DNA from: Annona cherimola
Lineage: Eukaryota > Streptophyta > Magnoliopsida > Magnoliales > Annonaceae
Direction: 5' to 3'
Assembly: GCA_030490835.1 (NCBI GenBank)
Contig: CM059975.1
Coordinates: 35,806,133-35,870,132 of the forward strand
Length of the DNA: 64,000 bases
A program made the position numbers and the translations under genes. Positions 10,791-23,724 of this stretch are shown in pieces. Under the pieces are notes generated by a model. That model saw only the letters and a program-made list of their open reading frames with translations. It was not told the DNA's origin and searched no databases. Position 1 is the first letter of the stretch. The number at the start of each line of letters is the position of its first letter.

Positions 10791-12590
10791 CCAATACACC
10801 TTGTATCATGTATAGAATATTACCGACACGTATATGACGTGGTCGGATTGTATCAGTATAACTGTGTTGTATTCTTACCAACCAATATTAAAATCATGGG
10901 CTGCTAGATGCTAACAAGATAAAAAGTTAGCCAAATGCATAAAGTGGATTTGTTTGGTATTTTACGTCATATAAGTAAACACATTTATATTTTAGATTTT
11001 AGGGTTGTATATTTATATTTAGACTATTACTTTTCTTTATTGCCTTTAAAATTTTTTTGCTAAACCACTTATTAATAATGGTTAATGTTAAGTTTTATTT
11101 TGTGAAAGAAAACTTATCGAGTTTGATACAATGTTTTTAGAATGGAACTGGTGATTAAACTGAAAAGACTAGTCTAATTCAAACCAATTTAACTGGCTTG
11201 TGTCATCTATCATTTGTCAAGATTTTTTTTTGTAGTAGAGCAATGTCAAACCCACTTTGAAATAGAGAGCAAACATGCGTATATGTAGGTTGGGTATTAT
11301 TGCCTATGCTATGTTACTAAAATAGAGAGTAATTACATATTTTTCTTCTCTTTTTAAAAGTCAAAATGCAATAATATGCTAGATGTTTATTGTTGAGTTT
11401 GTCAAATGATAGTAGGCTTTTATGCGGTAAGGTTAGCTGAGTGTGCCCCTTTTTTAAAAAAACCATTTAAATCAGACAAATGAGTTGGAATGGTCTAATG
11501 ACAGTTTAGATGGTTTTGTGGCTTTCAATTAGGCTTGTCACTATTGAATTGAATAGACTACTGATTTACGGTGAAATTGGTCAGTCTAATTTTGATAATA
11601 ATGATTTTTGTTTAATATGTAAATATAAGAACCTCAAGATTTGATTTGTAATTAATAGCAATCGAGGGTCTAAAATTAAAATTTAATATATAATAAAAAT
11701 GCCATAAAATATAACTAATTATTTTAAAGATATTCTCATATCAAAATAAATGAATTTAATATCTTTTAATTTGTGCACTGTCACAATTAATAACATTTAA
11801 AATTACTTTTGTTATAAAATGAAAGTAAAAACAAAAAAAACTCTTAAATAACCAATAATTTTATTTTTCTAAAATTTTTTAACTCTATTAAATCAATTTA
11901 GTGGCAATAAAAATTTGTAAATTCTCCAAATGAATAATATTAAAGGTTATTTCTTGTCTTGTAAAAGAAAATTGAAATATCATTAACATAAAAACCTATT
12001 TTATTGTATTTTTTTATAACATGAGAAAATTTGTTTCAATATTAATTATTGTGATAATTTATAGAATTTGATCATCCAAAAGACATCAAATTAACTTATT
12101 TAATGTTAGATATTTATAAAAGATAAACTTAATTTTAATATTATATACTATAATAATTTATACAAAGTAAATGAAATTGAATTGATTTATTTAATGTAAC
12201 TAATATTTAAAAATATTTTTAGTATTTTAAAGATATTTTCTCATGATTTTCTTTTATAATACAAAAAATTAAACTTTTAGTATTATTTTTTCATGATTAT
12301 ATGCAAAATTTTGAAGATTCTTCTATAATTAATTAATATAAGGAATTTTTAAAGAATAAAATTTTTGAATACTATAAGATACTTTTAAGTTTAGACTGTG
12401 AAATTATATTTTTTACATTTTAAACATTGTAAATTTATTAATTACGAATGAAACTTCTTATTTTCATATTACATTATTAATAAATTTATATGTGATCATC
12501 GCTGAACATGATATCTTTTGAACTATATTATTGCGAAAAACCTAATATATTCAATATTCGCACTTTTGGATGCAAATGTTTGCACATAAC
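10791..12590. other. AT-rich intergenic DNA with a decayed MITE at about 11138-11600
   Basis: No coding sequence. The segment beginning GGAACTGGTGATTAAACTG near 11143 resembles GAACTGGTGATTGAACCGG at about 36803, so both are probably copies of one MITE. The region 11600-12500 is very AT-rich with no recognisable structure. Confidence 0.4.
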
Positions 12591-12599
12591 ATTGAAAGG

Positions 12600-13745
12600 A
12601 TAACCTAAGAAAATTCGACGTTAAGTCTGACAAAGCAATTTTTTTCTTAATCATTCTTTTCTCAAAAAGGAATTCATGGTGCACGATAAAAGAACTTATG
12701 TAATAAAAGAATGTGTATTATCCTATGCATGCATATTTTTCACACGTGTCAACGTCTAAATAAAGGGGTGTATAAATACATCTCTTAGAGTTTCAAAAAC
12801 ATAAAAGAGGGGGTACGAAGTAGAGAACTTGGGAGAAAAAAGAGATGAGCTTCAAGACAAGGGGAGGGGATTAAGAATGACATCACCTTAAAGAAGGAAT
12901 CCATCATAGTTTTATTTCTTCTTTCTTTTTCTCTTCTTTATATTTTCCTTCTCTGTATCTCATATGTATTTGAACATTATTTTGACGGGATTCTTAGTTA
13001 TGTTCATAGGCTAAATATTGTGTCGAGGGTTGAGATGAACTTGAACTTAATATTATGCTAGTTGTATTCTATTAAAATGATTGAATGTTGCAGATCTGAG
13101 ATTCATGTGTTTGTGTGAGATTTACTTTTACATATTATGTTTAATGCTTCCACAAGCTTGATTACCTTGTGGATTAATGTAATACCTGGATCTATGCTTG
13201 AAAAAGTGAGGTTTAGATGGGATTCATATGTAATTTCATTGGCTTGTAGTTATTGAATATTAATATGGATATGAATATACCTATTAACCATGTGTGGTCT
13301 TGTTTAGTTTATACGCTAATCAACCTTGTTTTACTTAGTTGCATTGGAACATAACAATTGACTGAACAAAGTGAAGTTCATATATGTTGGAAGACATATA
13401 AATATAAATGAACTTAGATTAGTAAATGAAAGTGCAAATTACCATAATAGAATTAATCTAGTATTGTTTTAAGTCAAGAGATTCACAATTCTCAACTATC
13501 TAATTATCTCTCTAAAGGAATCCATTCATTCCACTCTACTAGTAGTTGTTAGTTTCATTTATTTTTACTTAACATTCTTAAATGATAAAATTCATTCAAT
13601 CAATTAATTTGTAAGTGGCAAGTGAAATTTTTGATAATGCTACATTTAACTCTCTCTCCTCATGAGAACGATCTCTTACTTTTTTTTTCTTTATTACTGG
13701 AGTAGAACGTGCATTTGCATTGCAAGCCAATACATTTATTGTGTT
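12600..13745 (+). repeat. Probable 5' LTR of the Athila-like element
   Basis: A TATA-like TGTATAAATACATCT lies near 12769-12783, followed by a purine-rich leader (AAAAGAGGGGGTACGAAG) and a long AT-rich tail with no ORF. It ends around GAACGTGCATTTGCATTGCAAG (13725-13748). The right-hand counterpart at 20.3-21.5 kb has a similar layout (TATA-like TCTATATAAACACC near 20618, end GGTGCACTTG near 21520). Exact borders were not resolvable by eye. Confidence 0.5.
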
Positions 13746-13879
13746 GACCCATCAAATTTTTGATGCTATTACCGGTGAGGGTAAAGCTAAACACAGAATA
13801 TCAATCTTTTAATTTGTCATTTATAGAATTTTACATATAATCCATATACTATTTTATTTTTCTTTCTTTGCTTTTGATA

Positions 13880-14650
13880 CAATCTTATTTTAAGAGTCTT
13901 CATTTTGCACAACTCAATGACTTCAAATATTTTCCAATGGCTACATGGAAGATTTTTCATACTAAGCACTTTGGGTTTCCTTGAGTTTGTACATGATTAC
14001 CTCCTACTCGAGTTGCAGCTTTTGACAATCAATCGCAATGCATGGACTATACCCATTCAACTAGTTGTGGTTGGTGTGGAATAGGAGGACATTCGTTAAA
14101 TCACTGCTCGTATAATCTAGCATTTGCAAGTTGTATATGCACTCAAACTGTTTAAGTGTTCAAAGTAACCCACTATTGCAAGGAACAACCTTGGAGACCA
14201 ACAATAAGAAGAAGAATGATGTTGATAGATTTTCAAGTACATCAAGTGGAGGACACATCATATCCTGCACATACCCATCTCTAGAAGATATGTTTATGCA
14301 GTATATGCAATGCCAAATGGAGTTTAATTCGAAGCTTAAAATACAGTTGGAATAATTGGTTACCCAATCAAGTATCAGCATCAAGTATCTTCTTCCGGTT
14401 ATGATGAAGAAAACTCTTAGGAAGATGTGTTGGATAAGGGCGGTGAAGGGAAGGGGTAATGATCAAAGTGATAGCACAATATACATCTTAAAATGTTCTT
14501 GAACAAGACATGTTCAAGCAATTCATGCAAGGTCAGTTGGAGTCTTACAAGAACATAGAGAAACAAGTGGAATGATTGACTAATCTGATTAAAAGCAAGC
14601 ATTAAGAGGCGTCTTCTAGTGATATTCAAGAAAATTTAAAGGAAGATGTG
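13880..14650 (+). pseudogene. Athila-like gag remnant with zinc knuckle
   Basis: Around 14057-14100 the plus strand encodes C-x2-C-x4-H-x4-C (CGWCGIGGHSLNHC), a retroviral-type zinc knuckle. A 74-codon open stretch follows (14131-14355) with LEDMFMQYMQCQMEFNSKL, similar in style to the amphipathic helix after the knuckle in Athila gag. A second related stretch near 14500-14600 (MFKQFMQGQLESYKN-like) suggests a short internal duplication. Stops and shifts break the frame. The role would be particle formation and RNA packaging. Confidence 0.6.
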
Positions 14651-14658
14651 TTAGGTGC

Positions 14659-16490
14659 AACACCCCATTGCCTAAATATTCTCAATGGCTAGTCAAGGGG
14701 TACCATACAACCTAAGAAAAATTCGGCAGCATCTTCCATAATATATAAGGGTTGGTATGGAATACAAGACCTGTTATTCATAAGCATTTTCAATTTCATT
14801 CCAAAATATAACATTCAACTACATTTATCCACTTGTATCTTCATATTAAAAAAAATTTCACATAGTAAGAAAGTTATTGAAATTTATCCTTAAACAACAA
14901 ACAAATAAAAAGATCATATATATGTATCTACATAGATTGTAATCAAGTTCAAAATACTAAATACGATATGTTTGTCAAAGTTGAATCTAACTGAGAAATT
15001 GTCTACATATACTAATATCAAAAGAGAGCATAAATTCCAAAATAACTAATATCAGAGATGTTAATATAATGGTCTCCAAGATTAGGTCCTCCACTTGTCC
15101 CACCTTAAGACTCCTCACTTAGCCTGTGATCTAAAAGCAAAATAACAAACTATGTGAGTCTAAATAGACTCAGTAAGTAGATAATATTTAGCACAAAGTG
15201 GAAATAAGTAAAACTCTTGATGCACATGTTATGATCAATACAAGACATATGGGTCCAACACTCACTCTCAAGAACATATGCATATAACCACCTATAAAGA
15301 AAAGGACATGAATAATCTTCTACTCGTGTCAATCAAGGTCATGAACAACTTTCTCCTCATGTCAATCAGGGGCCATGAACAACCCTTTTACAACCACTCA
15401 TCTTAAATAATATATCACACATAATAAATAAGAATAAATGTCACAAACTACACACAACATCAACAAAATTTACAAAGTTTACTTTAAATTCAATATATCA
15501 ACTATCACACAAGTATTTTACCAAACACATGGTAGGTGCAAAAGGGGAATCTCTAGTTCATCTTCTCGTTTTAGCCCAATCAAGTAATGTCATATTTTAA
15601 TGATGTAAAAATTGCTAAAGAGTCATTTATTTCATAAAATCACACATTAACATTAGATTCTCTATAAACCCTGTTAATCCTAAACTGTTACGAATCCTAT
15701 GCCCCAACCACTAAGTTATTGGATGCTACACCTTTCCACCAGCCCCATATCATGTTTAATACAAAATTTCATCACTAAATCGAAAAGAGGCGACGTCTAC
15801 TTACCTCGATTGTGATCTCTCTCAAAAATAGCGATCCTAGACTTGAATCTCTAAGATTTTGAGCTTCCTTAATGTGAATCAATGATTTTGAAAGTAGTTA
15901 GTAGATTTTTTAGAAAGATTTAGGGTTAGATTGAACTAAAAAGAAAGGAAAAAGGAAAGAAAAAGAAGCAGAAAACAAAAAGAGAAGAAGAGAGAAAGAC
16001 AATTGAGTACGAATGAAGCCCTAGCCCGAGCCCTCCTTCTAACTAAACCCTCATCGAGTCGGGTCGGGCCAAGCATGGACCAAATTCAATCACAATTTGT
16101 AATTTACTTTCTCACCCATACGACTTAATAATTAAAAATTTCTCCGGGGTGCTCCCCCTTGACCCCTATAATTTGACCGAGCAGGTCGAACCTCGTACCT
16201 ACTCTGCGATGTGGAAAATAATCATAGTGTCCAAAAATAGCTACGTCAATCATATACCTCTAAATTTATACCTAATAATCATACCATAACCAAGCGATAC
16301 AACTATAGAAACCTGCTAATGTACAACTCATAATCATGTCCCAACATGTTATAAATGGTGTCCCATACAACCAATGTATTACCATAGCACATGCATATAT
16401 GCCCTATACATTCCCTAGATGTCATGTCCATATATGTTGTGCATCCCACAAATATCATAATTCCTAGTAGTCTATTCATAAATTACCTTA
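14659..16490. repeat. Nested LTR-like insertion (probable solo LTR)
   Basis: The segment starts TGCAACACCCCATTGCC, the kind of TGTAACACCCC terminus seen on many plant Ty3/gypsy LTRs. It interrupts the gag-related sequence, contains no ORF of note, and carries a purine-rich stretch at 15930-16010. Its 3' border and target duplication could not be set, so solo LTR is an inference. Confidence 0.4.
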
Positions 16491-17939
16491 TAAACAGGGA
16501 AGGTTTATAATGAAAATAAGGGCAGGATAGTGAGGTCACTATGAGCATTAATGAAGATATATCAGTCAAGGTGATGTAGCAATTTGCACCTCAATAAGTA
16601 CTTCAACAAATGGTCGAGTCAATGGAAAGCAAGTAATTTGAAGAGGAAAACAATGAAGAAATAGAAGTGGTTATAGTGGAAAAAGATGAAAATTATCACA
16701 TCAACACACCTCTAATATGCCTTGAAAGAATCCAAGAGCCACATGACTTGATTAATCAAATGGCACTCTTGGAGAGCAACATATTGAAGTCATTAACTCA
16801 AGACCCTGAAGAACTCTTCTTTAGCCTCTATGAAATTGAAGAAAAGAGACTAATAAATCCATTTGAGGAAGCTAAGAAAAGATCTAAACTTCTAATGCAT
16901 AATCCACTTCCTAGGAAATTCAAAAGAGCGAGTATTTGTTGATTATCAAATGGATGTCGGGCTAACAGTGTTAAACTTAGCGCTGAATGAGAGGCACTTC
17001 GTTACTCTTTTTGGTAGAAACTTTTTAGTTCAAGACATGATGTAAAGATCAATTATATGCGTCTTGAAGTAAAGAAACTTGAGAACAATTACTACTTTTG
17101 GAAGCTTTCATGTAAAAGAGAATTTGATACTTCAATTGGTCAATTCTCTTTAATATTTGCATTGTGATATTAAAAGTTATAGCTTAAGCATGATTTCAAT
17201 AGTTATGATATAGCCAAGGGTGTGATTTTAGCAACAAAGAAGTTTTAACTCTTCAAATTTCCATTCGATGAAAAGCATAATCATTAGTTGTCAATGCTCG
17301 ACACGTTGGCAAAACAAGTTAATGAAGGCTGCATTTTTGAGAGATTAGATGTGCAAGAGAATTCAAGTTCAACCAATTATTAAAATAAGGTCATCTATTT
17401 GCAATATGGCATCAGTTGTATGATTTGTAATACTTGAAATGAGAACCTTGTTATGAAGTTCAAATTCATTTACTCTCCAAGCTGTGAGAAACAAGACCAA
17501 CTGGCTCAATTTAGTGAATTCAAGTCAAGTTAGAATCATAAATTGAGGAAATGATCATTCTAGGGAGTACAAGTTCAAGTAATGAAAAATAAGGTTATCA
17601 TGATCAAAGTTGGAATTTCAATCCATTTTCAAGTTGTTTAAATGATGGAATTAAGGAGCTTGAAGTTTACCGAGATCATTCAAGTGTTTCAAGGTAGTCA
17701 ATGTGGGGCCCCGACCTCCAATTTGGAAGTGCCGGTGCCAAACTACTACAATGAAGCAACTTGCAGCAAATGAAGAAAGTGTCAATGGCACCCCAACTCC
17801 AACATGGCTTCAGAAAAGAAAAGCAGGTAGCAGCAATGGCAACACGGCTCTAAGGCAATGGAGCCCCGACTCCACAACAAAAAAAAGAAGCATTACCACG
17901 ATGCCACCCTAACAATGTCACACTACCACCCCAACACTA
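16491..17939 (+). pseudogene. Unrecognised ORF remnant inside the Athila-like element
   Basis: A 91-codon open stretch (16667-16942) encodes an acidic, then basic peptide (LICLERIQEPHDLINQMALL near its start). I do not recognise a domain. Beyond it, 17.0-17.7 kb shows only short frames. GC-richer sequence at 17705-17910 (GGGGCCCCGACCTCC and related repeats) opens a 69-codon frame of low-complexity character. All of this lies between the two LTR-like regions, so it is most likely decayed internal retroelement sequence. Confidence 0.35.
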
Positions 17940-18545
17940 CTAATTTTTTTCATTGCTTTTCTTTTTCATTTTTTCTAACCTAAATTTACGATTCTCTTCT
18001 CTATTTCTATCTTTCTTCCTTTTCTTCTTTTTTCTCATTTTCCTTCTCCACCTCTTTTTCTTTTATCCCATCACATTCCATCTTCTTCTCTACCTATTTC
18101 CATCAAATTCTTTTCATTTTTCCCTTTAATTCAATTTTTTATCATCTTTGCCCTATCTCCTTTCCTCCACTGAACTTCTAAATTCCTTCTTATCTTCTCC
18201 CCTCATTTCTTCTTTCTTCCTTCTCTACATCCTCTCTTCCTTATTCCTCACTTCTAAACTCTCCCATACCTAGTTTCTTCCCTTCTCTTCCCCATTTCAA
18301 AACACCAAACCATAACTTCTCAAAAGCTCTCCTCTTTTCTCCCCCAATCTTCACTTCTTCATTTCTTCTCTTATTCCATCTCCCTTCATTTTTCTTTTCT
18401 CATTCTCCCTTTTCATCTCCATCTTCTTCCTCTTTTAACATTTCCCGTTCCTCAACTCTCCTCCTATTTTCATTTCCCCATCTTCCTCATAACTCTCCCT
18501 TACTCTTCTTCCATTTTTCCCTTCTTCTTCATTTTTTTCCTCCCA
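17940..18545 (+). repeat. 600 bp polypyrimidine tract
   Basis: The plus strand is overwhelmingly C and T for about 600 bases, with irregular TTCTTC/CTTTTC/CCTCTT units and no simple repeat period. Purines are mostly isolated A residues. No ORF or exon is credible here. Such asymmetric tracts can adopt triplex or slipped structures, but that is not shown by sequence alone. Confidence 0.85.
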
Positions 18546-18559
18546 CCCGCAAGCTGCAT

Positions 18560-19480
18560 TTTTGGGGCAGGCTTGTTGACACCAGGGTGCCACCTACTCC
18601 AGGTCGTGGCTCTAGCTCTCCCCACATGATGAAAAACTGCTGCATTTTAGAAATTATGGAGGAGCATCCAAGGGTGATCTCTACAGACCTTGCTCAAGAG
18701 ATTTGCAAAGTGGCTCGATGAATTGAATAGTTGATAAGTTGCTTGTCATTATCATATGCATTTGATATTGTTTAGATGAGAGTTATCTTCTAAAGTGGAT
18801 TGATTTATCACTTGAGGGAGGCAAGTTAGTTTCTGCATTCGAAGTTTGTTGATTGGCCTATGGAGATCAGCTTGATACTTGACATTATCGTGTTATGCTT
18901 GGTTGTGAATGGGTATCAAGCTTGATTGAAATTGAAGGATAGAATACTAAATTGCTTGGATTGGGTTGTGTTTACCAAGTATTGTGCTTATACTAATATT
19001 TAGAATCCTTTATTCAAGTGGTTGGTTGAAATTCTGGAATTTGTGGCCTAATTTGTTCTTCATGCATTAAGAGAGGTTGGAATTGAAAGTGCTTTGCTTG
19101 TAATTCAGTTGCGTCAAAATTTGAATGTGCATTGAGAAGGTGATTGTAGTTGTCTTATTATGAATCTTCTTGACTTGAATACTTGGGGTGTAGAGCCATT
19201 TGCATTTAAGTTTGACACTTCCAAGTTGGTATTGAAAAGGCGATTTGTAAGTTGTTTGCCTCACGTCACTCTCGATCGAGATATCCTATTTTACATGATC
19301 CTCACTAGCAAGTCAATCCCAATATTAGATGTTTCATCTATGAGCAATATTGAACAGTGCAAAGGCGCCCTATGGCATATTTTAGTACTCGTCTCTCATT
19401 ATGAGTTTGTATTATATATTGGGATTGCATTAGCCAAAGGCCGAGGAGGTGTTGCAATGTCAAGCAGTCATGGATGATTG
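18560..19480 (+). pseudogene. Plant-transposon-protein-like ORF remnant near the Athila-like 3' end
   Basis: A 105-codon open stretch (19160-19477) includes LPHVTLDRDILFYMILTSKS and ends shortly after GIALAKGRG. Layout and residues resemble the C-terminal half of the 'putative plant transposon protein' domain carried between pol and the 3' LTR in Athila and relatives. Upstream sequence (18560-19150) encodes related fragments in shifting frames. There is no membrane anchor, so an envelope role is not supported. Broken and not expressed as a full protein. Confidence 0.45.
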
Positions 19481-20339
19481 GTTTATCTTCCACCTCTCTT
19501 GAGAGCTATTCTCTATGGTGCACATCCTCTGCACGCAGACCCCTTATAACATTCTACTCGACCAATACACGACAAGTGTCCATTTCATGAGTGACTTAAG
19601 GATATCATGGAGCAGTTGATGATTCCTTCTGGATATGCACGGAGTAGCTATGATGACTCAAGCTACCTGTCATAAGATTGCCCAGTAGATGGGCATCAAT
19701 GTCACCACGCTTACATGCTTCCCAAAGCTACCAGTGTAGTTAGCCGTCTGTTCCTCAGCTAGTGGAGAGAGAAGAACAGAGCGACGACGACAAGCACTCT
19801 TCCCACTCAAACGATTAGGGGAGTCACGTGTCTTTGCCTTTTTCCTTTGCTTTCTTTTCAGTGTCTATCATTTCCATTTGCATATCAGTTTCACTTGCAT
19901 TTTCATATCATGGTCATTTGCATTTTCTTTTTAGTTTTTAGGCATTGAAACCTAATTCACGAAAATTTGAACTTTTTAAGCCATGATTTTTCATTGATTG
20001 AGCTCTAAGGGTTAATTTTTTTCAATATTTTCAAGTGATATGTGAATGATATTATTAGTTACGTATTGAATTTTATAGTTTATATTCATGCTAATATGTT
20101 CAATTGATTAGGGCAATTTTTTGTGTAATATGAATACTTGTGCCTAGTTGTGCTTGAATGCCATATCTTTTTTGCAATCTTTGTTCCTCATTTTCGAGCC
20201 TATATATATCTTTTTGTTTTTAACCATGTGCTTTAAAGTAAATATATTCTCTCATTGATTCATTCTTTAATTCATCTATTTACTTGAGACTTAGGGTTGG
20301 ATAACATATGTTATAGTATATCAGCTTATATATTGAAGT
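19481..20339. other. Non-coding 3' internal region of the Athila-like element
   Basis: No ORF. Plus-strand T-rich segments (about 19840-20230) precede the 3' LTR-like region, a layout common in this element class. Confidence 0.4.
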
Positions 20340-21535
20340 GTTTAAAGAAGCAAAAATAATGATCAACAAGGTCCAAGACATGTATAAAAAGTTTCAACAC
20401 AATTTGGGGCAAAAATCGTGCTAAAATGGGCAGCAAAACTTCATGAAATGGAGCAAAATGTATGGAATCAAAGACTAACGCGACCTAGACCATGTTGGAT
20501 TGTTCTAAACACAACCTAGGTCATGTTTGGGTGTGTGCAATATGGCCCAGGTTGAGTTGTGCACTGGTGCGAAAAAATATGCAATTTGGACTCCATGCAA
20601 GTTTCCTCCCGTATTCTATATAAACACCTATTATAAACATCCTGGGGTATCTCAGAATCTCTTTGGAGCTGAGGTTAAGTTCCGAAAACAAGAGATGCGT
20701 AGAGCAAGAGGTAAGGAGTGAGGCGAGACATTGATTGAAGTTATCAATACACCATTGAAGTTTCCGTACCAATAAGCCTTTTTCTTCTTTTCTTTTGATT
20801 ATATTGCCTTGTTTGTGATGAGTTTGAGATGTAATTTTATTTTAAGTTTGGATTTGATAATAAATATGTTATGCTAAACTCTTAATCTAGGGTTTAGGAT
20901 GTAGCATGCATATAATATAATAGATGTTGTGATTTTGATTTATTTATAAAGGATATTGTGTGTTAATTTAATATCTCATGAAGTTAATGCTTGCTTGGTA
21001 TTAAGGCCTGCACTTTAGTAATGATTTCCATATATTATGTGAAGAAACTAAAAGGTGAAATTGTAATACATAACAATCAAGATATTAAACCTAAAAATCT
21101 AAGACTATGAGAATAGGCATGATGATCTTGAGAAATTCCACAAATTACTAGAACTTAATGAATTTTAATTAACTTAATCTCATGAGAATAAGTGGTTAAG
21201 AAGATTATGGTTACACCTTGCAGGTTTTGAGAGAAGATGAAAAGATAATTTGTCATTAGTTCTTTTTTATCATATAATATCTAGATTAAGTAAGCATTCC
21301 ACATGTCCATTGCAAACATCACATGTGAAATCCTAGATTCTAGATACTCTCATTTTTTAACTTTTAATTCCTCATTCTGCATTCTTAATATAAACTTTCT
21401 TCGTTTGTTATTTCTTTCCATTTCTTTACTCTCTTTGTATTTGATATAAGTGTTTAAAAATACATCTTAAGTCCTGAATTTTCTGTGGGATCAATATTTT
21501 ATATATATAATGTACTATTGGTGCACTTGAAAAGA
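20340..21535 (+). repeat. Probable 3' LTR of the Athila-like element
   Basis: A TATA-like TCTATATAAACACC occurs near 20618, followed by an AT-rich R/U5-like region. It ends at TGTGGGATCAAT..GGTGCACTTG near 21500-21522. Integrase-coding sequence of the next element, on the opposite strand, starts within about 15 bases. Small ORFs here (for example 20521-20772 minus) are not coding. Confidence 0.45.
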
Positions 21536-21539
21536 GATA

Positions 21540-22100
21540 GCAACAGATTGCCAGAATGGTTGTAGTTTCAAGTATACCCAATCGCCAACTTCAAAATGCA
21601 CATTCGTCCTCTGTTTACTAGCTGATTTCTTCATCTTATATTGGGCAACTCTAAGTTTAACCTTAAGAGAATCAAGAATCCTATTGCAAATTTGCCCCTG
21701 AATAAAGGCAATGCAGTGAAGTGAGCATATTTTGAGAGTCTATCCACCACCATTAATATAGCGAATTTGCCCCTAGATAAAGGCAATGCACTAATAAAGT
21801 CCATAGTTACTTCCACTCATATCTAATTTGGAATTTGAAGTGGCTAGAGTAATCTCGCAAGACTTTTTGGGCCATGTATTTTGCTTGATTATAAATATCA
21901 CACTGAACAACATACTGGTAAACCCTCTGCTTCATATTTGGCCAAATAAAATGCTCCCTCAACCTCTTATAGGTTCTCAATACTTTGGAGTGCCCACCTA
22001 AAACAGAATCATGGATCTAATTAAAGCAATTTGATGTATGATATTTTTTAGGATTAACAACCTACCTTCTTTATATAACAAATCCCCTCACATAAAATAT
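21540..22100 (-). pseudogene. Gypsy integrase, broken
   Basis: The integrase core is visible at 21816-21760 with VTMDFISALP and LMVVDRLSKYAHF, containing the first catalytic Asp (MDF) and the second conserved Asp (VDRLSKY). The C-terminal part near 21600-21540 reads MKKSASKQRTNVHF then VGDWVYLKLQPF, the typical GPY/F-adjacent segment of chromoviruses. The core between these parts is shortened: a GKFAI block occurs twice, so part of the catalytic core is deleted or duplicated. The zinc-binding HHCC region is recognisable but mutated at 22050-21900. Confidence 0.8.
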
Positions 22101-22199
22101 TTCAAAATTTTTAAATTTTGAGCTTCAATCTTGGCCCATAATTGCTGCAACTCAAGAGTCAATAGGTGTTTTTCTCTAATTGCACCAAATAGAGGGAAT

Positions 22200-22650
22200 T
22201 CAATTCACGAAACTGTCACTGCACATATCTCATGCTACCTTAATAGACCATCTACCCCTAAATTGTGTGACCTCTTTTACACTCCACTTTAAAGTTATAA
22301 CCAATTAATTTTGCCATCCATTTTTATCACAGAGGAGTGGCAACATTTTGTTCCAATAAGAATCTCAAACTGTTACAGTCGATTCAAACCATAAATGTCT
22401 TGCCCACCAAATATGGACTCCACTTTTTTACCACCAACATTACAATAATCAAATCCTGCTTATAAATAGTTTGCCATAATAACTGACAATTAAAGCTTTA
22501 TTATAACAAGCTATTGGTCTTTTATCTTAGATAAAGATAGCTCTGATCCCTAAATTTGAAGCATCACATTCGACTACAATGTTTTGTTGAAATCAAGGAG
22601 TTGAAAAATCGGCAATGACATTAGTGCTTTGATAATTCTCAAAATGTTCA
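22200..22650 (-). pseudogene. Gypsy RNase H, broken
   Basis: Minus-strand VVECDASNLGIRAI near 22580 corresponds to the catalytic DAS motif of Ty3/gypsy RNase H, followed by KRPIACYNKAL. Later pieces match the tail near 22330. Several stops. The 5' side is cut by an insertion at about 22650. Confidence 0.72.
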
Positions 22651-23720
22651 TATCATTTCATGTTAATTTCACAACTTCAAATATAAAAATGTTAATTAAA
22701 TACAGATTTTATGTGAAATTTCATGAATATTATAATTTTCATAAAATCTTTAATTTTGCTATAAAATTGTCATTTTTCAATATTCTTTAAAATATAAAAT
22801 TATGAAGATAAATACGCGTGCTAAGATAAAATCAAGTAGGCTAAAAAAATTTAACTTTCAGATATGTATTAGCATATTAATACAATTTGGGACAATTTAT
22901 TAATTAATTTAATCGGTTAAATCATACATATATGACTATAATTATATTTTAAAATATGGGGAACAAAATAGATTATCATATAATTTTTAGATAAAATAAA
23001 TTAATTGATAAAATAATCCAAAAGAGTCCAAAATGAAACTTATGAAATGTTTTTAACTTATTAAAATTATCTAGGTAGAAAATATATAATGTTGTAATGT
23101 TTTAATTTTAATTTTTTATGTTGCATATGTACGAGTGCAGGTGCACCGCCAAAGCACCATTTTTAGTGCTCCATCACCCCCAAATCAAGCTTCGACTGCC
23201 CCAATGCTCTCTGCAACTCAAAACCAATGACTACACAACCACGATCGAAATCCCCATTCAAGAAGCAGTTGTCCACCTGCATCCAGCCAAAACTCCAAAT
23301 GTTTCGCAGCACTAACCAATGGCACAAGATTGCAACAGCCCATGATCAACCGGAAACATTTTTTAGCCAAACAAATCATCTTGCAAACCATCGATAATCC
23401 ACCTCTCCACCAAAATCCCAACAGGCAGCCTTTGCTCCATTAAACTAGGCAGCTCCGATAGCCCCACGTTTGTGTCGTTTCCACCATCCTTTCTCATCGA
23501 CCTATTCGGCGACCAATCAGCAAAAATTCAGATGACAACAGTTGCATTCAACCATTAATTCAAGCAACCCTCGAATTTGACTAGAAGAAAATCTAGCTCA
23601 CCCCTTTTATTTTGGTTACATCAAACTTCCCAACGGCAAGCATCCCTTGCTGAAAGCGAAAAGCACTGGTCCTTTCGACAAATGCTTCTTTTGCGCATTC
23701 CACAAAAATCTACCTTTCTC
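22651..23720. other. Insertion within gypsy pol: AT-rich part plus GC-richer part
   Basis: Between RNase H and the RT tail lies about 1.07 kb not matching pol. 22650-23110 is very AT-rich; 23110-23640 is distinctly GC-richer with short frames on both strands (65 and 67 codons) but no recognised domain. The GC step suggests an independent insertion, perhaps a fragment of another element. Confidence 0.4.
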
Positions 23721-23724
23721 GAAT

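Larger units (their letters stand above)
12600..21535 (+). mobile_element. Athila-like Ty3/gypsy element, internally deleted and nested
   Basis: Two LTR-like regions (about 12600-13745 and 20340-21535) bracket gag-type sequence with a zinc knuckle and, near the 3' end, an ORF of plant-transposon-protein type. The LTRs look Athila-like from their TATA box, long AT-rich R/U5 portion and GTGCACTTG-type end. Reverse transcriptase, RNase H and integrase are not detectable between 14.6 and 18.5 kb, so pol is deleted or beyond recognition. An LTR-like segment is nested at about 14659-16490. The family call rests on overall architecture and remembered LTR features and would need a profile search. Confidence 0.55.
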
